Numbered from the stretch's first letter, positions 34,724-43,793 are shown. The stretch: 64,000 nt of DNA from Sphingomonas telluris (GCF_022568775.1 NZ_JAKZHW010000001.1:186001-250000); one strand, 5' to 3'. Made by a program: numbers and translations. The notes: generated by a model not told the origin, from the sequence alone.

Positions 34724-35302
34724 CTACCAGACCATGCCTTGCGTAGCGCGCTCTGCCGCTTCGTCCAGCAGTTCCAGGGCTTCCTCCGGCGTCGTCGCGA
34801 CGAGCAATTGCTTGCGCCGGGACTCCGAGAGGAAGCCGCTCTCGGTGGCATGGTCCATGAATTGGATCAGCCCGTCCCAGAAGCCGCCGACATTGAGCAG
34901 GCAGAACGGCTTCGCGTGATAGCCGAGCACGTTCCAGCTCCAGGCTTCGAACAATTCGTCGAGCGTGCCGATTCCACCCGGCAACGCGATGAAGGCATCG
35001 GCGAGATCGGTCATCTTCGCCTTGCGCTCATGCATGTTGGCGACCGTGTAGAGCTCCGTAACGCCGGTGTGCGCGACCTCGAGATTGACCAAAGCTTTCG
35101 GGATCACGCCGTAGACGTGGCCGCCCTCAGCGAGCACGCTGTCGGCGATAAGGCCCATGAGGCCAAGACGGCCGCCGCCATAGACGAGATCGACGCCGCG
35201 GCTGACCATGGCCGCAGCAGTCGCCCGCGTCGCATTCGCGAACGCAGGATGCGTTCCGGGCGCGGACCCGCAATAGACGGCAAGACGCTTCACATTGTTC
35301 AC
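34724..35302 (-). CDS. LOG family (TIGR00730) nucleotide phosphoribohydrolase
   Basis: A 192-residue Rossmann-fold protein of the LOG/TIGR00730 family, which hydrolyses AMP and cytokinin-type nucleotides to free base and ribose phosphate. Motifs are LAVYCGSAPGTHPAF, DLVYGGGRLGLMGLIADSVL and the catalytic FIALPGGIGTLDELFEAWSW (PGGxGTxxE). The GTG at 35302 overlaps the kinase stop by four bases (GTGA at 35299-35302); a second GTG at 35293 is possible. Being translated with adenosine kinase and followed by a nucleoside transporter argues for purine recycling rather than cytokinin making. Confidence 0.9.
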   Translation of the reverse strand: MNNVKRLAVYCGSAPGTHPAFANATRATAAAMVSRGVDLVYGGGRLGLMGLIADSVLAEGGHVYGVIPKALVNLEVAHTGVTELYTVANMHERKAKMTDLADAFIALPGGIGTLDELFEAWSWNVLGYHAKPFCLLNVGGFWDGLIQFMDHATESGFLSESRRKQLLVATTPEEALELLDEAAERATQGMVW

Positions 35303-36285
35303 AGGCGCACGATCTCCCGCAGGTCCTTTTCGGGCCGCGCGCCGAAATGTGAAATGACTTCCGCGGCCGCGAGTGCTCCCGCTTCGAGGCAACGTTCCAG
35401 GGTTCGAGCCCGGCAGCGCGCGGCAAGGAAGCCTGCGGCGAACAGGTCTCCCGCTCCCGTCGTGTCGACCACCTTCTCCACCGGCACGGCCGGGATTTCG
35501 ACGCGCCTATCGCGTTCAACGGCGAGTGCTCCCGCAGGTCCGCGCGTGACGATCAAAGTGCTGACCAGCGGCTCAAGTCTGGCAATGGCTCCGTCGAGAT
35601 CGGCCGCGCTCGCGAGGAGCTTCGCCTCGTCCTCATTGGCGAAAAGGATGTCGACCATTCCGCCTTCGATCATTCCCAGCACGCCTTCCTTGCGGCCTGG
35701 GATGCACAGGCTCTCGGAGAGAGTGAAGGCGACGGTGCGCTCGGCTTCGTGCGCGATTTGCGCTGCGCGAAGCATGGCGTGCCGAGGGCGGTCCGGGCCC
35801 CACAGATAGCCTTCGAGAAAGATCACTGCCGCGGACTGGATCAGACGCTCGTCGAGCGCTTGCGGAGTAAGCTCATGGCTCGCACCGGGGCAGGTGTTCA
35901 TCGTCCGCTGCGCGTCGGGCGTCACCAGGATCAGGCAGCGCCCGGTTGGTGGACCTTCCGCAATCGCTGGCGTCTCGAAGCGGACGCCGAGCGCCTTCAT
36001 GTCGTGCGAGAAGATGTCGCCCAACTGGTCGTCCGCGATCTGGCCGATGAAGGCGGCGTCGAGACCGAGCGCGGCAACGCCCGCCATGCTGTTTGCAGCG
36101 GACCCTCCGCTGATCTCGCGCGCAGAATCCATCGCGCCGTAAAGCGCATCGGCCTGCGGAGGATCGAGCAGCTGCATCGAGCCCTTCGCGAGCCCGTGCG
36201 AATCCAGAAAGGAATCGTCGCAGGTCGCGATTACGTCCACGATCGCATCACCGATCGCCACAACATCGAGTTGGGGAGAAGTCAC
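35299..36285 (-). CDS. Adenosine kinase (PfkB family)
   Basis: Ribokinase/PfkB-family kinase, 328 residues, likely phosphorylating adenosine to AMP in the cytoplasm. It starts LDVVAIGDAIVDVIATCDD. GGSAANSMAGVAALGLDAAF near residue 60 is the first signature and VVDTTGAGDLFAAGFLAARC near 280 is the second, with the catalytic Asp in DTTGAGD. The segment FANEDEAKLL is typical of adenosine kinases. It is the first gene of the kinase-LOG-CNT operon. Other sugar substrates cannot be ruled out from sequence but the neighbours support adenosine. Confidence 0.9.
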   Translation of the reverse strand: MTSPQLDVVAIGDAIVDVIATCDDSFLDSHGLAKGSMQLLDPPQADALYGAMDSAREISGGSAANSMAGVAALGLDAAFIGQIADDQLGDIFSHDMKALGVRFETPAIAEGPPTGRCLILVTPDAQRTMNTCPGASHELTPQALDERLIQSAAVIFLEGYLWGPDRPRHAMLRAAQIAHEAERTVAFTLSESLCIPGRKEGVLGMIEGGMVDILFANEDEAKLLASAADLDGAIARLEPLVSTLIVTRGPAGALAVERDRRVEIPAVPVEKVVDTTGAGDLFAAGFLAARCRARTLERCLEAGALAAAEVISHFGARPEKDLREIVRL

Positions 36286-36369
36286 GGCGGCGCGCCTAGC
36301 CGCGAGGTGCGACGGCGGTCAACGCCAAGTGCTTGCGCCTGCGACGAAAGCCTTTAGGCCATCGCGCCC

Positions 36370-37047
36370 ATGACCTCCGAAGTTCAAGCCGCGGCGGGCG
36401 AGCCGCAGTCTGCCGTTCCCACAATCCCCGCCTCCCTGTTTGCCTTTTCGATCTTCTACGGTGGCATGGTCTGCATCGCCGGAGTGCTGGGCAACAAGCA
36501 GGTGGCGCTTGGACCGCTGGCGGTCGAGGCGGGCATCTTTGCCTTCCTTCTGCTGGTCGTGACATCGAGCTCGGTCGCCGAGCTTCATGGTCGCACGACA
36601 GCAAATCGCCTTGTCATGATCGGCTTCGTGCCGCTGCTCGTTTCGCTGGCCCTGAGCATCCTTGTGCTGGCGGTGCCTGCATCGCCGGACATGGCTCCGG
36701 ATCGCTTGGCCGCCTTCAACACGATCATGGGTGGGACGCCGCGCATCTGGCTCGGCGGTATCCTAGCGTACGGCATTTCGACCTTTCTCAACGTCACGAT
36801 CTTCACCCGGCTGAAGGCGCGGGAAGGGGCGAAACTGCTCTGGCTGCGGGCGGGGATCGCCAGTGTGCTGAGCCAGATCATCGACACGCTCATCTTCATC
36901 TCGGTCGCATTTTACGGGGTCTTCCCCATCGCTGGACTGCTGCTGGGTCAGATGCTCGCGAAGGTCGTCCTTTCGGCCGTCCTCGTCCCGCCGGCAGTCT
37001 ATCTGTTCGTGGCGCTGGGGCGCAAACTGGACCAAACGGCGGCGTAA
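36370..37047 (+). CDS. Queuosine precursor transporter (VUT/YhhQ family)
   Basis: A 225-residue inner-membrane protein of the vitamin-uptake-like (VUT) family, expected to import preQ0/preQ1-type 7-deazaguanines for tRNA queuosine. It has six hydrophobic helices and the family motifs NKQVALGPLAVEAGIFAFLL and SSVAELHGRTTANRLVMIG. ASVLSQIIDTLIFISVAFYG carries the conserved SQ-x-x-D. It is divergent from adenosine kinase with an 84-base gap. It fits the base/nucleoside uptake theme, though queuosine genes are not near. Confidence 0.87.
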   Translation: MTSEVQAAAGEPQSAVPTIPASLFAFSIFYGGMVCIAGVLGNKQVALGPLAVEAGIFAFLLLVVTSSSVAELHGRTTANRLVMIGFVPLLVSLALSILVLAVPASPDMAPDRLAAFNTIMGGTPRIWLGGILAYGISTFLNVTIFTRLKAREGAKLLWLRAGIASVLSQIIDTLIFISVAFYGVFPIAGLLLGQMLAKVVLSAVLVPPAVYLFVALGRKLDQTAA

Positions 37048-37173
37048 TCCGTCAAGTTCGCGCGGCGGCTCCGAGCGAGCCGTGGCTCGAAAACAACAGT
37101 TCCATATTAAAACTGGGAACCGGTTACGGCTGTCACTTCCTTGTCTTAATGGACCCCTAGCGGCTGGGCCGCG

Positions 37174-37194
37174 CTCGAAGCGCAACGCTTCGAG
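37174..37194. promoter_or_regulatory. Perfect stem-loop in the leader of the TonB receptor gene
   Basis: CTCGAAGCG at 37174-37182 and CGCTTCGAG at 37186-37194 form a 9-bp perfect stem with a three-base loop (CAA), 36 bases before the receptor's GTG. There is no T-tract after it. It could be an mRNA-stability or translation-control element, or a dyad operator. The rest of the 182-base gap holds no gene. Confidence 0.35.
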
Positions 37195-37229
37195 TCAGTT
37201 TCCAAACAATCATCATCGGGGTTCCAAGC

Positions 37230-39854
37230 GTGAAAAAAGTCGTTCTGCTGTGCACGACAGCGGCGTGCATTATGCCTACTGCTGCCTATGCCCAATCGAC
37301 GGGTACGGTCGAGTTTGAGAAGGAAGCGGTTGTCGTTACCGGCAAGCGCACCAAGGAAGTCGGCGGCATTCAGGTGCCCGACGCACCGAAGGCAAAAGCC
37401 GTCGTCACCCAGGAGATGATCAGCCGCAGCGGCCCGGGCCAAACGGTTCTCGACACGATCAACATCGTCCCGGGCGTGAGCTTCCAGAACAACGACGCCT
37501 ACGGCAACGCCGGCGGCACGCTGACGATGCGTGGCTTCGATTCGACCCGCGTGAGCTACACGCTCGACGGCATCCAGCTGAACGACAGCGGCAACTACAA
37601 CATCTACTCGAACTTCTCGATCGATCCGGAACTGATCGAGCAGGTCAACGTCAACCTCGGCTCGACCGACGTCGATTCACCGACCGCTTCGGCCGTCGGC
37701 GGAACGATCAACCAGCGCACGCGCACTCCGTCGGAGAAGATGGGCGGCCTGATGAACCTGTCGCTCGGCCAGTTCGACTATCGCCGCGGCTTCGCGATGT
37801 TCGACACCGGCGTCTTCACCCCGTGGGGAACTCGCGCCTTTGTCGCCGCGAGCACGTCGAAGTACGACAACCCCTTCAACAATTATGGCAAGCTCGATCG
37901 TCAGCAGTACAATGCGAAGATCTGGCAGCCGATCGGCAGCAACGGCGACTTCGTCTCGATCGCCGGCCGCTATAACCAGGACCGCAACAATTTCTTCGGC
38001 TCGCTTCCGCTGCGTTGGGACACGGCCCAGGCCAACGGGCAGCCACGTGTCGTCGGCCCGGGATCGAGCAATCGCTTCCCGCACAACAATGACGAGCGCG
38101 AGTACGACATCAATTATCCTTGCCAGGTCGACGTCCCGCAGGCCGGCATCGTGGATTCGACCAACACCTGCGGCACCGAATTCGACCGCCGCTACAACCC
38201 GTCGAACAGCGTGAACATCCGCGGAAATTCGAAGTTCTCGCTTACGGACCAGCTCACCCTGACCGTAGACCCGAGCTATCAGTACACCAAGGCAAACGGC
38301 GGTGGCACGATCACTGGCCGTGAAGGCGTGCGGATCATCGACGGAATCGAGTACACGGGCTTCATCGGCGGCCAGTATTACTTCGGCCACGACCTCAACG
38401 GGGACGGTGACGATATCGACACCTGCAGCCCTGTGGGTTCGGCCTGCTCCAGCTTCGAAGGCGTGACGCTGCTCGCGCCAAGCCAGACCCGCACGCGCCG
38501 CTACGCGGTCGTTGCCGGTCTCGCTTACGAGATCAATCCTGATCACCTCGTCCGCGTGACCTACACCCATGATTATTCGAACCATCGCCAGACCGGCGAA
38601 GTCGGGTTCCTGAAGGCGAACGGCGAGCCTGTCGACGTCTTTCCGGTCAACGACCCCATCGAGGATTCGAACGGCAATGTCGTGCAGAAGCGCGACCGCC
38701 AGTCCTATGCGATCCTCAACAAGTTCGCGGCGGAATATCGCGGTCAGTTCGGCGCGCTGCGCGTCAACGTCGGTGCCAGCCTGCCCTACTTCAAGCGCGA
38801 TCTGGAGAACTATTGCTTCACCACGTCGGCGAACGGTTTCGTGGACTGCTTCGGTGGCGATGCTCAACTCGAGCAGGCCTATGCCGAGGAGTTCCCGACC
38901 GTTCAGGGCCCGCAGAAGCGCCTGTTGAAGTACAACAAGCTGCTGCCGAGCCTCGGCGTGGTTTACGACTTCTCGCCCACCATCTCGGCCTTCGCGAGCT
39001 ATACCAAGAACATCTCGGTCCCGAGCACGGACAATTTGTACAACGCTTTCTTCTTCCCGGCCGATACGGCCAGCGCGAAGCCGAATCCTGAAACGACGGA
39101 TTCCTTCGACGCCGGCGTTCGCTATCGCAGCTCGAAGGTCCAGGCGCAGCTCGCCGGCTGGTTCACCAAGTTCAACGATCGCCTGGCTTCGGCCTACGAT
39201 CCGGAACTCGATCGTACCGTATTCCGCAACCTCGGCCGAGTGGACAAGTGGGGCATCGACGGCTCGGTTGCTTACGAACCGATCCGCGAGCTGACGCTCT
39301 ACGCCTTCGGTTCGTGGCAGCAGTCCGACATCAAGGACAACATCCAGATCGGCACCTTCGGCGGCATCACAGATTGCGACAACATTCCGAGCACGGCCAC
39401 CGACGCCGACATCCTGCGCAGCTGCGCACTGACGGCCGGCAACTTTGAATCCGGCTCGCCGAAGTACACGTTCGGCGGTTCGGCGGTTGGCCGATTCAGC
39501 ATCTTCGAGCTGGGTGCCACCGTGAAGCGGACGGGTCCGCGGTACGTGTTCGACACGAACCTGCCGACCTTCTCGGGTGCGCTGGGTTCGCCGGATGTGG
39601 TCGAGATCTTCCCGGCGAAGGCCCCGGCCTACACGCTGGTGAACCTCGACGCCCGCATGAAGCTGACCATGCTGAAGGGGCTGGAGAACAGCTACTTCCA
39701 GCTCAACGTCTACAACCTGTTCGACAAGTTCTACGTCGGCGGGTTCGGCGGCAGCCTCAACCAGGCCTTCAGCGGCACGAACTACGGTAACCCGGCGTTC
39801 GTCCAGATCGGCGCTCCTCGCACGATCTCCGGAACGCTGAGCCTCGCTTTCTAA
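37230..39854 (+). CDS. TonB-dependent receptor
   Basis: Outer-membrane gated importer, 874 residues. A signal peptide (VVLLCTTAACIMPTAAYAQS) is followed by the plug domain: EAVVVTGKRTKEVGGIQVPD, GQTVLDTINIVPGVSFQNND and GNAGGTLTMRGFDSTRVSYT. Then comes a 22-strand barrel ending in the outer-membrane signature GTLSLAF with terminal Phe. Conserved tracts such as YKANGGG-like loops do not point to a substrate. There is no FecR or sigma partner. The gene is monocistronic: a leader stem-loop precedes it and a strong terminator follows 31 bases after the stop. Confidence 0.93.
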   Translation: MKKVVLLCTTAACIMPTAAYAQSTGTVEFEKEAVVVTGKRTKEVGGIQVPDAPKAKAVVTQEMISRSGPGQTVLDTINIVPGVSFQNNDAYGNAGGTLTMRGFDSTRVSYTLDGIQLNDSGNYNIYSNFSIDPELIEQVNVNLGSTDVDSPTASAVGGTINQRTRTPSEKMGGLMNLSLGQFDYRRGFAMFDTGVFTPWGTRAFVAASTSKYDNPFNNYGKLDRQQYNAKIWQPIGSNGDFVSIAGRYNQDRNNFFGSLPLRWDTAQANGQPRVVGPGSSNRFPHNNDEREYDINYPCQVDVPQAGIVDSTNTCGTEFDRRYNPSNSVNIRGNSKFSLTDQLTLTVDPSYQYTKANGGGTITGREGVRIIDGIEYTGFIGGQYYFGHDLNGDGDDIDTCSPVGSACSSFEGVTLLAPSQTRTRRYAVVAGLAYEINPDHLVRVTYTHDYSNHRQTGEVGFLKANGEPVDVFPVNDPIEDSNGNVVQKRDRQSYAILNKFAAEYRGQFGALRVNVGASLPYFKRDLENYCFTTSANGFVDCFGGDAQLEQAYAEEFPTVQGPQKRLLKYNKLLPSLGVVYDFSPTISAFASYTKNISVPSTDNLYNAFFFPADTASAKPNPETTDSFDAGVRYRSSKVQAQLAGWFTKFNDRLASAYDPELDRTVFRNLGRVDKWGIDGSVAYEPIRELTLYAFGSWQQSDIKDNIQIGTFGGITDCDNIPSTATDADILRSCALTAGNFESGSPKYTFGGSAVGRFSIFELGATVKRTGPRYVFDTNLPTFSGALGSPDVVEIFPAKAPAYTLVNLDARMKLTMLKGLENSYFQLNVYNLFDKFYVGGFGGSLNQAFSGTNYGNPAFVQIGAPRTISGTLSLAF

Positions 39855-39884
39855 GCGAGCTTCGTTCGAGAGTTAAAAAGGGGC

Positions 39885-39918
39885 GGCGCCTCACCTTCGG
39901 GTGGGGCGCCGTTTTCTT
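39885..39918 (+). terminator. Rho-independent terminator after TonB receptor
   Basis: GGCGCCTCACC at 39885-39895, a TTCG tetraloop, and GGTGGGGCGCC at 39900-39910 form an 11-bp stem with one G-T pair, followed by GTTTTCTTT. An AAAAA run precedes the stem, so it can also end minus-strand transcription of the XRE-cupin gene whose stop is at 39958. Confidence 0.88.
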
Positions 39919-39957
39919 TGGTGGTGGGGCGGAACGAGCTCGGCCCCGTGTTTCCGA

Positions 39958-40641
39958 TCAGGCTGCTGGGCGCCGAAGCGTGCGCACGCGCGCGTTGCTT
40001 TGATCGGCCATGCGCTCGACTCCTTCGTTGGCCGGCTCGTGAATGTGCATGAGCGAGCTCATCAGCGCGTCATCGTCGCTCGAGCAGACGCCGAGGACCA
40101 AAGCCTCGTCGCATTCCTCCGCCGCGACATAGGCGTGGCCCATGTTCGAATCGATGTAGATCGCCTCGCCCGCCTTGAGCGTGACGGGATCGTAGAATTC
40201 CGTGTGGACGATGATCGAGCCTTCGAGGACGTGGATATATTCCTCGCCCGAATGGGAGACGAGGTCCCCGAACTCCGCCAGAGACTTCGCACGGATGCGG
40301 GTCAGCACGGGGATCATCCGCTTCCGGCGAAGCTCCGTGCATAGATAATAATAGTCGTAGTTGGAGGTTTCGACGCGGATCGCGTCCTCCAGGCGACCGA
40401 TGCTGCGCCGAGCGGTGACGGCCTCCGGCGGCTCCGATTCGGCGAAGAGCTCCGAGATCGGAATCTGAAGGTTTTCGCTGACCTGGGCGAGCTTGTCGTA
40501 GGTCAGAGTAAGCCGGTCGTTCTCTACCTTCGACAGGGTCGATACGGGGATGCCGCTGCGCTCGCTCATCTCGCGAAGCGTCCAATTCCGATGGCTTCTC
40601 AGCTCTTTCAGAATCCGTCCCAGTGTCGGTCGACCGCTCAA
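39958..40641 (-). CDS. XRE-cupin transcriptional regulator
   Basis: A 227-residue regulator with an N-terminal HTH_3 domain (LKELRSHRNWTLREMSERSG, then IPVSTLSKVENDRLTLTYDK, residues about 8-62) and a C-terminal cupin (VSHSGEEYIHVLEGSIIVHT and GEAIYIDSNMGHAYVAAEEC, residues about 130-195). This architecture senses a small molecule in the cupin and usually regulates a neighbouring catabolic or transport operon. It is divergent from the serine-hydrolase/racemase/peptide-transport cluster, with 126 bases between starts. It is the best candidate for that cluster's regulator (inference). Confidence 0.9.
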   Translation of the reverse strand: MSGRPTLGRILKELRSHRNWTLREMSERSGIPVSTLSKVENDRLTLTYDKLAQVSENLQIPISELFAESEPPEAVTARRSIGRLEDAIRVETSNYDYYYLCTELRRKRMIPVLTRIRAKSLAEFGDLVSHSGEEYIHVLEGSIIVHTEFYDPVTLKAGEAIYIDSNMGHAYVAAEECDEALVLGVCSSDDDALMSSLMHIHEPANEGVERMADQSNARVRTLRRPAA

Positions 40642-40663
40642 CGAAGATGCTCCCGTAACAGGT

Positions 40664-40691
40664 TTGACATTTTTCCAATCAGGACCATTAT
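40664..40691 (+). promoter_or_regulatory. Sigma-70-like promoter for the D-Glu peptide cluster
   Basis: TTGACA at 40664-40669 is a perfect -35, and CATTAT at 40686-40691 is a reasonable -10, with a 16-base spacer. Transcription would start near 40698, giving a leader of about 70 bases to the ATG at 40768, which has AAAGGGGAG as ribosome-binding site. A second -10-like CATAAT lies at 40714-40719. The site is close to the XRE-cupin start, so the regulator could bind here. Confidence 0.5.
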
Positions 40692-40767
40692 GGCCTCATC
40701 CGACACACGTTGGCATAATAAGGCGATTTCGCTCTGGCGAGCAAATCGTTCGAAAGGGGAGACAAAA

Positions 40768-42783
40768 ATGCGGAAATCGGCTGCATTCCTTGCGGCGGTT
40801 CTGGGTTGTGCGATTCTTTCTGGGGCGTACGCCCAGTCCGCTCAACCGACTTTGGTGCCGACGCCGGCGCCGAAAACGCAGCAGATGCCGGTGCCGCCGG
40901 TTACGACTGCTCAGCCGGAGGGCGCTCAGCCCCTGACCGCAGAGAACGTGAACGCGTGGCTCGACGGTTTCGTGCCGATCTCGATCGGCAAGAACGACAT
41001 CCCCGGCGCGGTCGTCGTGGTCGTCAAGGACGGCCAGATCCTGACCAGCCGAGGTTATGGCTTTGCGGACGTCGCCAAGCGCAAGCGGGTCGATCCGCAT
41101 ACGACCCTTTTCCGCCCGGGCTCCATCTCCAAGCTGTTCACCTGGACCGCCGTCATGCAGCAGGTCCAGGCGGGCAAGCTCAATCTCGACGAGGACGTCA
41201 ACAAGTACCTGGACTTCAAGATTCCGCCGCGGAACGGCAAGCCGATCACGCTGCGCAACATCATGACGCACACGTCCGGCTTCGAAGAGCAGGTCAAGGA
41301 CCTGATCGCGGTCGACCAGAAGAAGTACGTCCCGTACGACCAGATCCTGAAGCGCTGGGTTCCGAAGCGCGTGTACGATCCGGGCACGACTCCGGCCTAT
41401 TCGAACTGGGCGACCGCTCTCGCCGGCTACATCGTCAGCCGCGTTTCGGGTGAGCCGTTCGAACAGTACATCCAGAACCACGTCATAGCTCCGGCGGGCA
41501 TGAAGCTCGCTACGTTCCAGCAGCCGCTTCCGGCCAACCTGAAGCCTTACATGGCGGAAGGTTATCAGCCCGGCAGCGACAAGGCTTACGGCTATGAATA
41601 TGTCGGCGTCGGTCCGGCCGGCAGCCTCGCCGCCAGCGGCGACGACATGGGGCGGTTCATGATCGCCCATCTCGCGAATCCGAGCCCCCTGCTGAACCCG
41701 CAGACCAAGGCGCTGATGCACACGACTGCGAACGACCCGATCCCGGGCCTGCAGAAGATGTCGCTCGGCTTCTACCAGTCGGACATCAACGGGCACCGCG
41801 TGGACTCGCACGGTGGTGACACCGTCGCTTTCCACAGCGACCTGCACCTGTTCCTGAACGACGGCGTCGGCCTGTTCGTCTCCTTCAACAGCCCGGGCAC
41901 GGCGGGTGCGGCTCACGGCCTGCGCAACGCGTTGCTCGAAGAGTTCGCGGACCGCTATTTCCCGGGTCCCGCGGACACGCGGAAGATCGACGCCAAGACG
42001 GCTCGCGAGAACGCTGAAAAGCTTGCCGGCACCTGGTCGACGTCGCGCCGGTCCTTCTCCAGCTTCATCAGCATCACCGACCTCATCGGCCAGACTAAGA
42101 TCGGCGTCGACAAGGACGGCAACCCGCTCATCGCCGACGGCCTCGCCGCCGGCTTGAACGGCCAACCGCGCAAGTGGATCGCGGCCGGCCCGATGCTGTG
42201 GCGGGATGCGAACAGTCACGAGACGCTCGGCGCGAAAGTCGTCGACGGCAAGGTCGTTCGCTGGAGCCTGGGCAGTGTTGCTCCGATCATCGTCTGGGAT
42301 CGCACGCCCTGGTACCAGAACTCGTCCTGGCTGCTGCCGCTGACCTACCTCAGCCTTGCGGTCCTGTTCCTGACGGCCGTGTTCTGGCCGGTCCGGGCAG
42401 TGGTCCGGAAGCGCTACGGTCAGGCTCTCGAGCTCGATAAGCGCGAGTTGAAAGCCTACCGGGCGAGCCGCATCGGAGCGACCGCGATCCTGCTGACTCT
42501 GGTCGCCTGGATGGTCGCCATCTCGATGATGTTCAGTGACCTCAACCTGCTCAGCTCGGCCTTCGTACCGGTCGTCTTGATCCTCCAGGTCCTCGCGATC
42601 GTCGCCTTCTTCGGCGGCCTCCTCGCGGTGCTCTGGTACGCCTCCATCGTGTGGAAGCGTAAGGGCGGGTTCAAGGCCACGTGGAAGGCCAAGACCTGGA
42701 GCGTGCTGCTCGTGATCTCGGCGCTGACCGTGCTGTGGATCGCCCTCGTCTACCACCTCGTCGGCCTGACGACCCAGTACTGA
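40768..42783 (+). CDS. Serine hydrolase (beta-lactamase/penicillin-binding fold) with C-terminal membrane domain
   Basis: A 671-residue exported class C beta-lactamase-fold hydrolase. The signal is SAAFLAAVLGCAILSGAYAQ, followed by a Pro/Gln-rich linker. The catalytic domain has LFRPGSISKLFTWTAVMQQV (SxxK, residues about 117-120), TPAYSNWATALAGYI (YxN) and RVDSHGGDTVAFHSDLHLFL (HxG). The last 150 residues carry four hydrophobic helices (LLPLTYLSLAVLFLTAVFWP and others), so the enzyme is anchored in the inner membrane facing the periplasm. It may act as a D-amino-acid peptidase or esterase. It overlaps the racemase gene by one base (TGATG). Confidence 0.9.
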   Translation: MRKSAAFLAAVLGCAILSGAYAQSAQPTLVPTPAPKTQQMPVPPVTTAQPEGAQPLTAENVNAWLDGFVPISIGKNDIPGAVVVVVKDGQILTSRGYGFADVAKRKRVDPHTTLFRPGSISKLFTWTAVMQQVQAGKLNLDEDVNKYLDFKIPPRNGKPITLRNIMTHTSGFEEQVKDLIAVDQKKYVPYDQILKRWVPKRVYDPGTTPAYSNWATALAGYIVSRVSGEPFEQYIQNHVIAPAGMKLATFQQPLPANLKPYMAEGYQPGSDKAYGYEYVGVGPAGSLAASGDDMGRFMIAHLANPSPLLNPQTKALMHTTANDPIPGLQKMSLGFYQSDINGHRVDSHGGDTVAFHSDLHLFLNDGVGLFVSFNSPGTAGAAHGLRNALLEEFADRYFPGPADTRKIDAKTARENAEKLAGTWSTSRRSFSSFISITDLIGQTKIGVDKDGNPLIADGLAAGLNGQPRKWIAAGPMLWRDANSHETLGAKVVDGKVVRWSLGSVAPIIVWDRTPWYQNSSWLLPLTYLSLAVLFLTAVFWPVRAVVRKRYGQALELDKRELKAYRASRIGATAILLTLVAWMVAISMMFSDLNLLSSAFVPVVLILQVLAIVAFFGGLLAVLWYASIVWKRKGGFKATWKAKTWSVLLVISALTVLWIALVYHLVGLTTQY

Positions 42784-43793
42784 TGGGGCAGACGCTTACC
42801 TATCGGGTGGAGACCCACCGTCTCGCCGCCCCGTTCCGAATCTCGGGCTATGTGTTCGAGGCATCCGATGTGGTCGTCGTCGAGCTCGACGACGGCCAGC
42901 ACCGGGGCCGGGGCGAGGCGGCGGGCGTCTATTACTTGCGGGACGAGGCTCCGCAGATGGTGGAGCAGCTCGAGGCGAACCGGTCGGCGATCGAAGCTTG
43001 CGAAAGCCGCGAGGCCCTTCGTCAGCTTCTACCGGCCGGCGGAGCCCGCAACGCCATCGATTGCGCGATGTGGGAGCTGGAGGCGCTGCGGACGGGCACT
43101 CCAGCGTACCGCCTCGCCGGAGTCGATACGCCGCGGCCGCTCGTCACGACCTTCACGCTGGGCGCCGATGATCCGGATGTCATGGCGGAAGGCGCGCGGA
43201 AGTACGCGGGCGCCAAGGCCATCAAGATCAAGCTAACCGGCACGCTGCAGCTCGACATCGCGCGCGTTCGCGCGATCCGTGAAGCGCGGCCCGACGTCTG
43301 GCTCGGCGTCGATGCGAACCAGGGTTTTGGGAAGCACGATCTGCCCGCGCTCGTCCAGGCGATGGGCGAGCAGAAGGTTTCGCTGATCGAGCAGCCTCTG
43401 CCGCGCGGCAACGAGGCTGATCTCGAAGGCTTCCAGAGCCCGATCCCGATTGCGGCGGACGAGAGCGCGCTCTCGCTGGCCGACGTTCCCGGGCTCGTTG
43501 GTCGCTTCGACGTCGTGAACATCAAGCTCGACAAGTGCGGCGGGCTGACGGAAGCGCTGCTGATTGCCGACGAGGCGAGGCGTCTCGGCATTCGCGTGAT
43601 GGTCGGCAACATGGTCGGGACGAGCTGGGCCATGGCTCCGGCCTTCATCCTCGGCCAATTCTGCGACTTCGTGGACCTCGACGGCCCGACCTTCCTCAAG
43701 GAGGATCGCGTTCCCGGCGTCGATTACGAAGCGGGCCAGATCTGGTGCTCCGACGACGTGTGGGGAACACCCGCGGCGGTGCTCGCGGCGTGA
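42783..43793 (+). CDS. dgcA: N-acetyl-D-Glu racemase DgcA-like / dipeptide epimerase
   Basis: Enolase-superfamily racemase, 336 residues. The catalytic Lys pair is in GAKAIKIKLTG (KxK), the metal ligands are in LGVDANQGFG, SLIEQPLPRG and IAADESALSL, and the second-side Lys is in VVNIKLDKCGGLTEA. Homologues are called L-Ala-D/L-Glu epimerase, or N-acetyl-D-glutamate racemase DgcA when near a DUF1611 (DgcN) gene, as here about 5 kb downstream. Both roles concern D-glutamate from peptidoglycan-type peptides. It is coupled to both neighbours (TGATG before, GTGA after). Which substrate is used needs an assay or a close alignment. Confidence 0.85.
   Translation: MGQTLTYRVETHRLAAPFRISGYVFEASDVVVVELDDGQHRGRGEAAGVYYLRDEAPQMVEQLEANRSAIEACESREALRQLLPAGGARNAIDCAMWELEALRTGTPAYRLAGVDTPRPLVTTFTLGADDPDVMAEGARKYAGAKAIKIKLTGTLQLDIARVRAIREARPDVWLGVDANQGFGKHDLPALVQAMGEQKVSLIEQPLPRGNEADLEGFQSPIPIAADESALSLADVPGLVGRFDVVNIKLDKCGGLTEALLIADEARRLGIRVMVGNMVGTSWAMAPAFILGQFCDFVDLDGPTFLKEDRVPGVDYEAGQIWCSDDVWGTPAAVLAA

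Noticed and set aside
37060..37090. An imperfect hairpin after the queuosine-precursor transporter gene
   Set aside because: Six base pairs and no T-tract; too weak to call a terminator.
40696..42756. A 686-codon open frame antisense to the first serine hydrolase
   Set aside because: It is rich in Arg, Asp and Glu with no domain, and mirrors a gene that has a signal peptide and catalytic motifs. It is a by-product of G+C-rich codon use.
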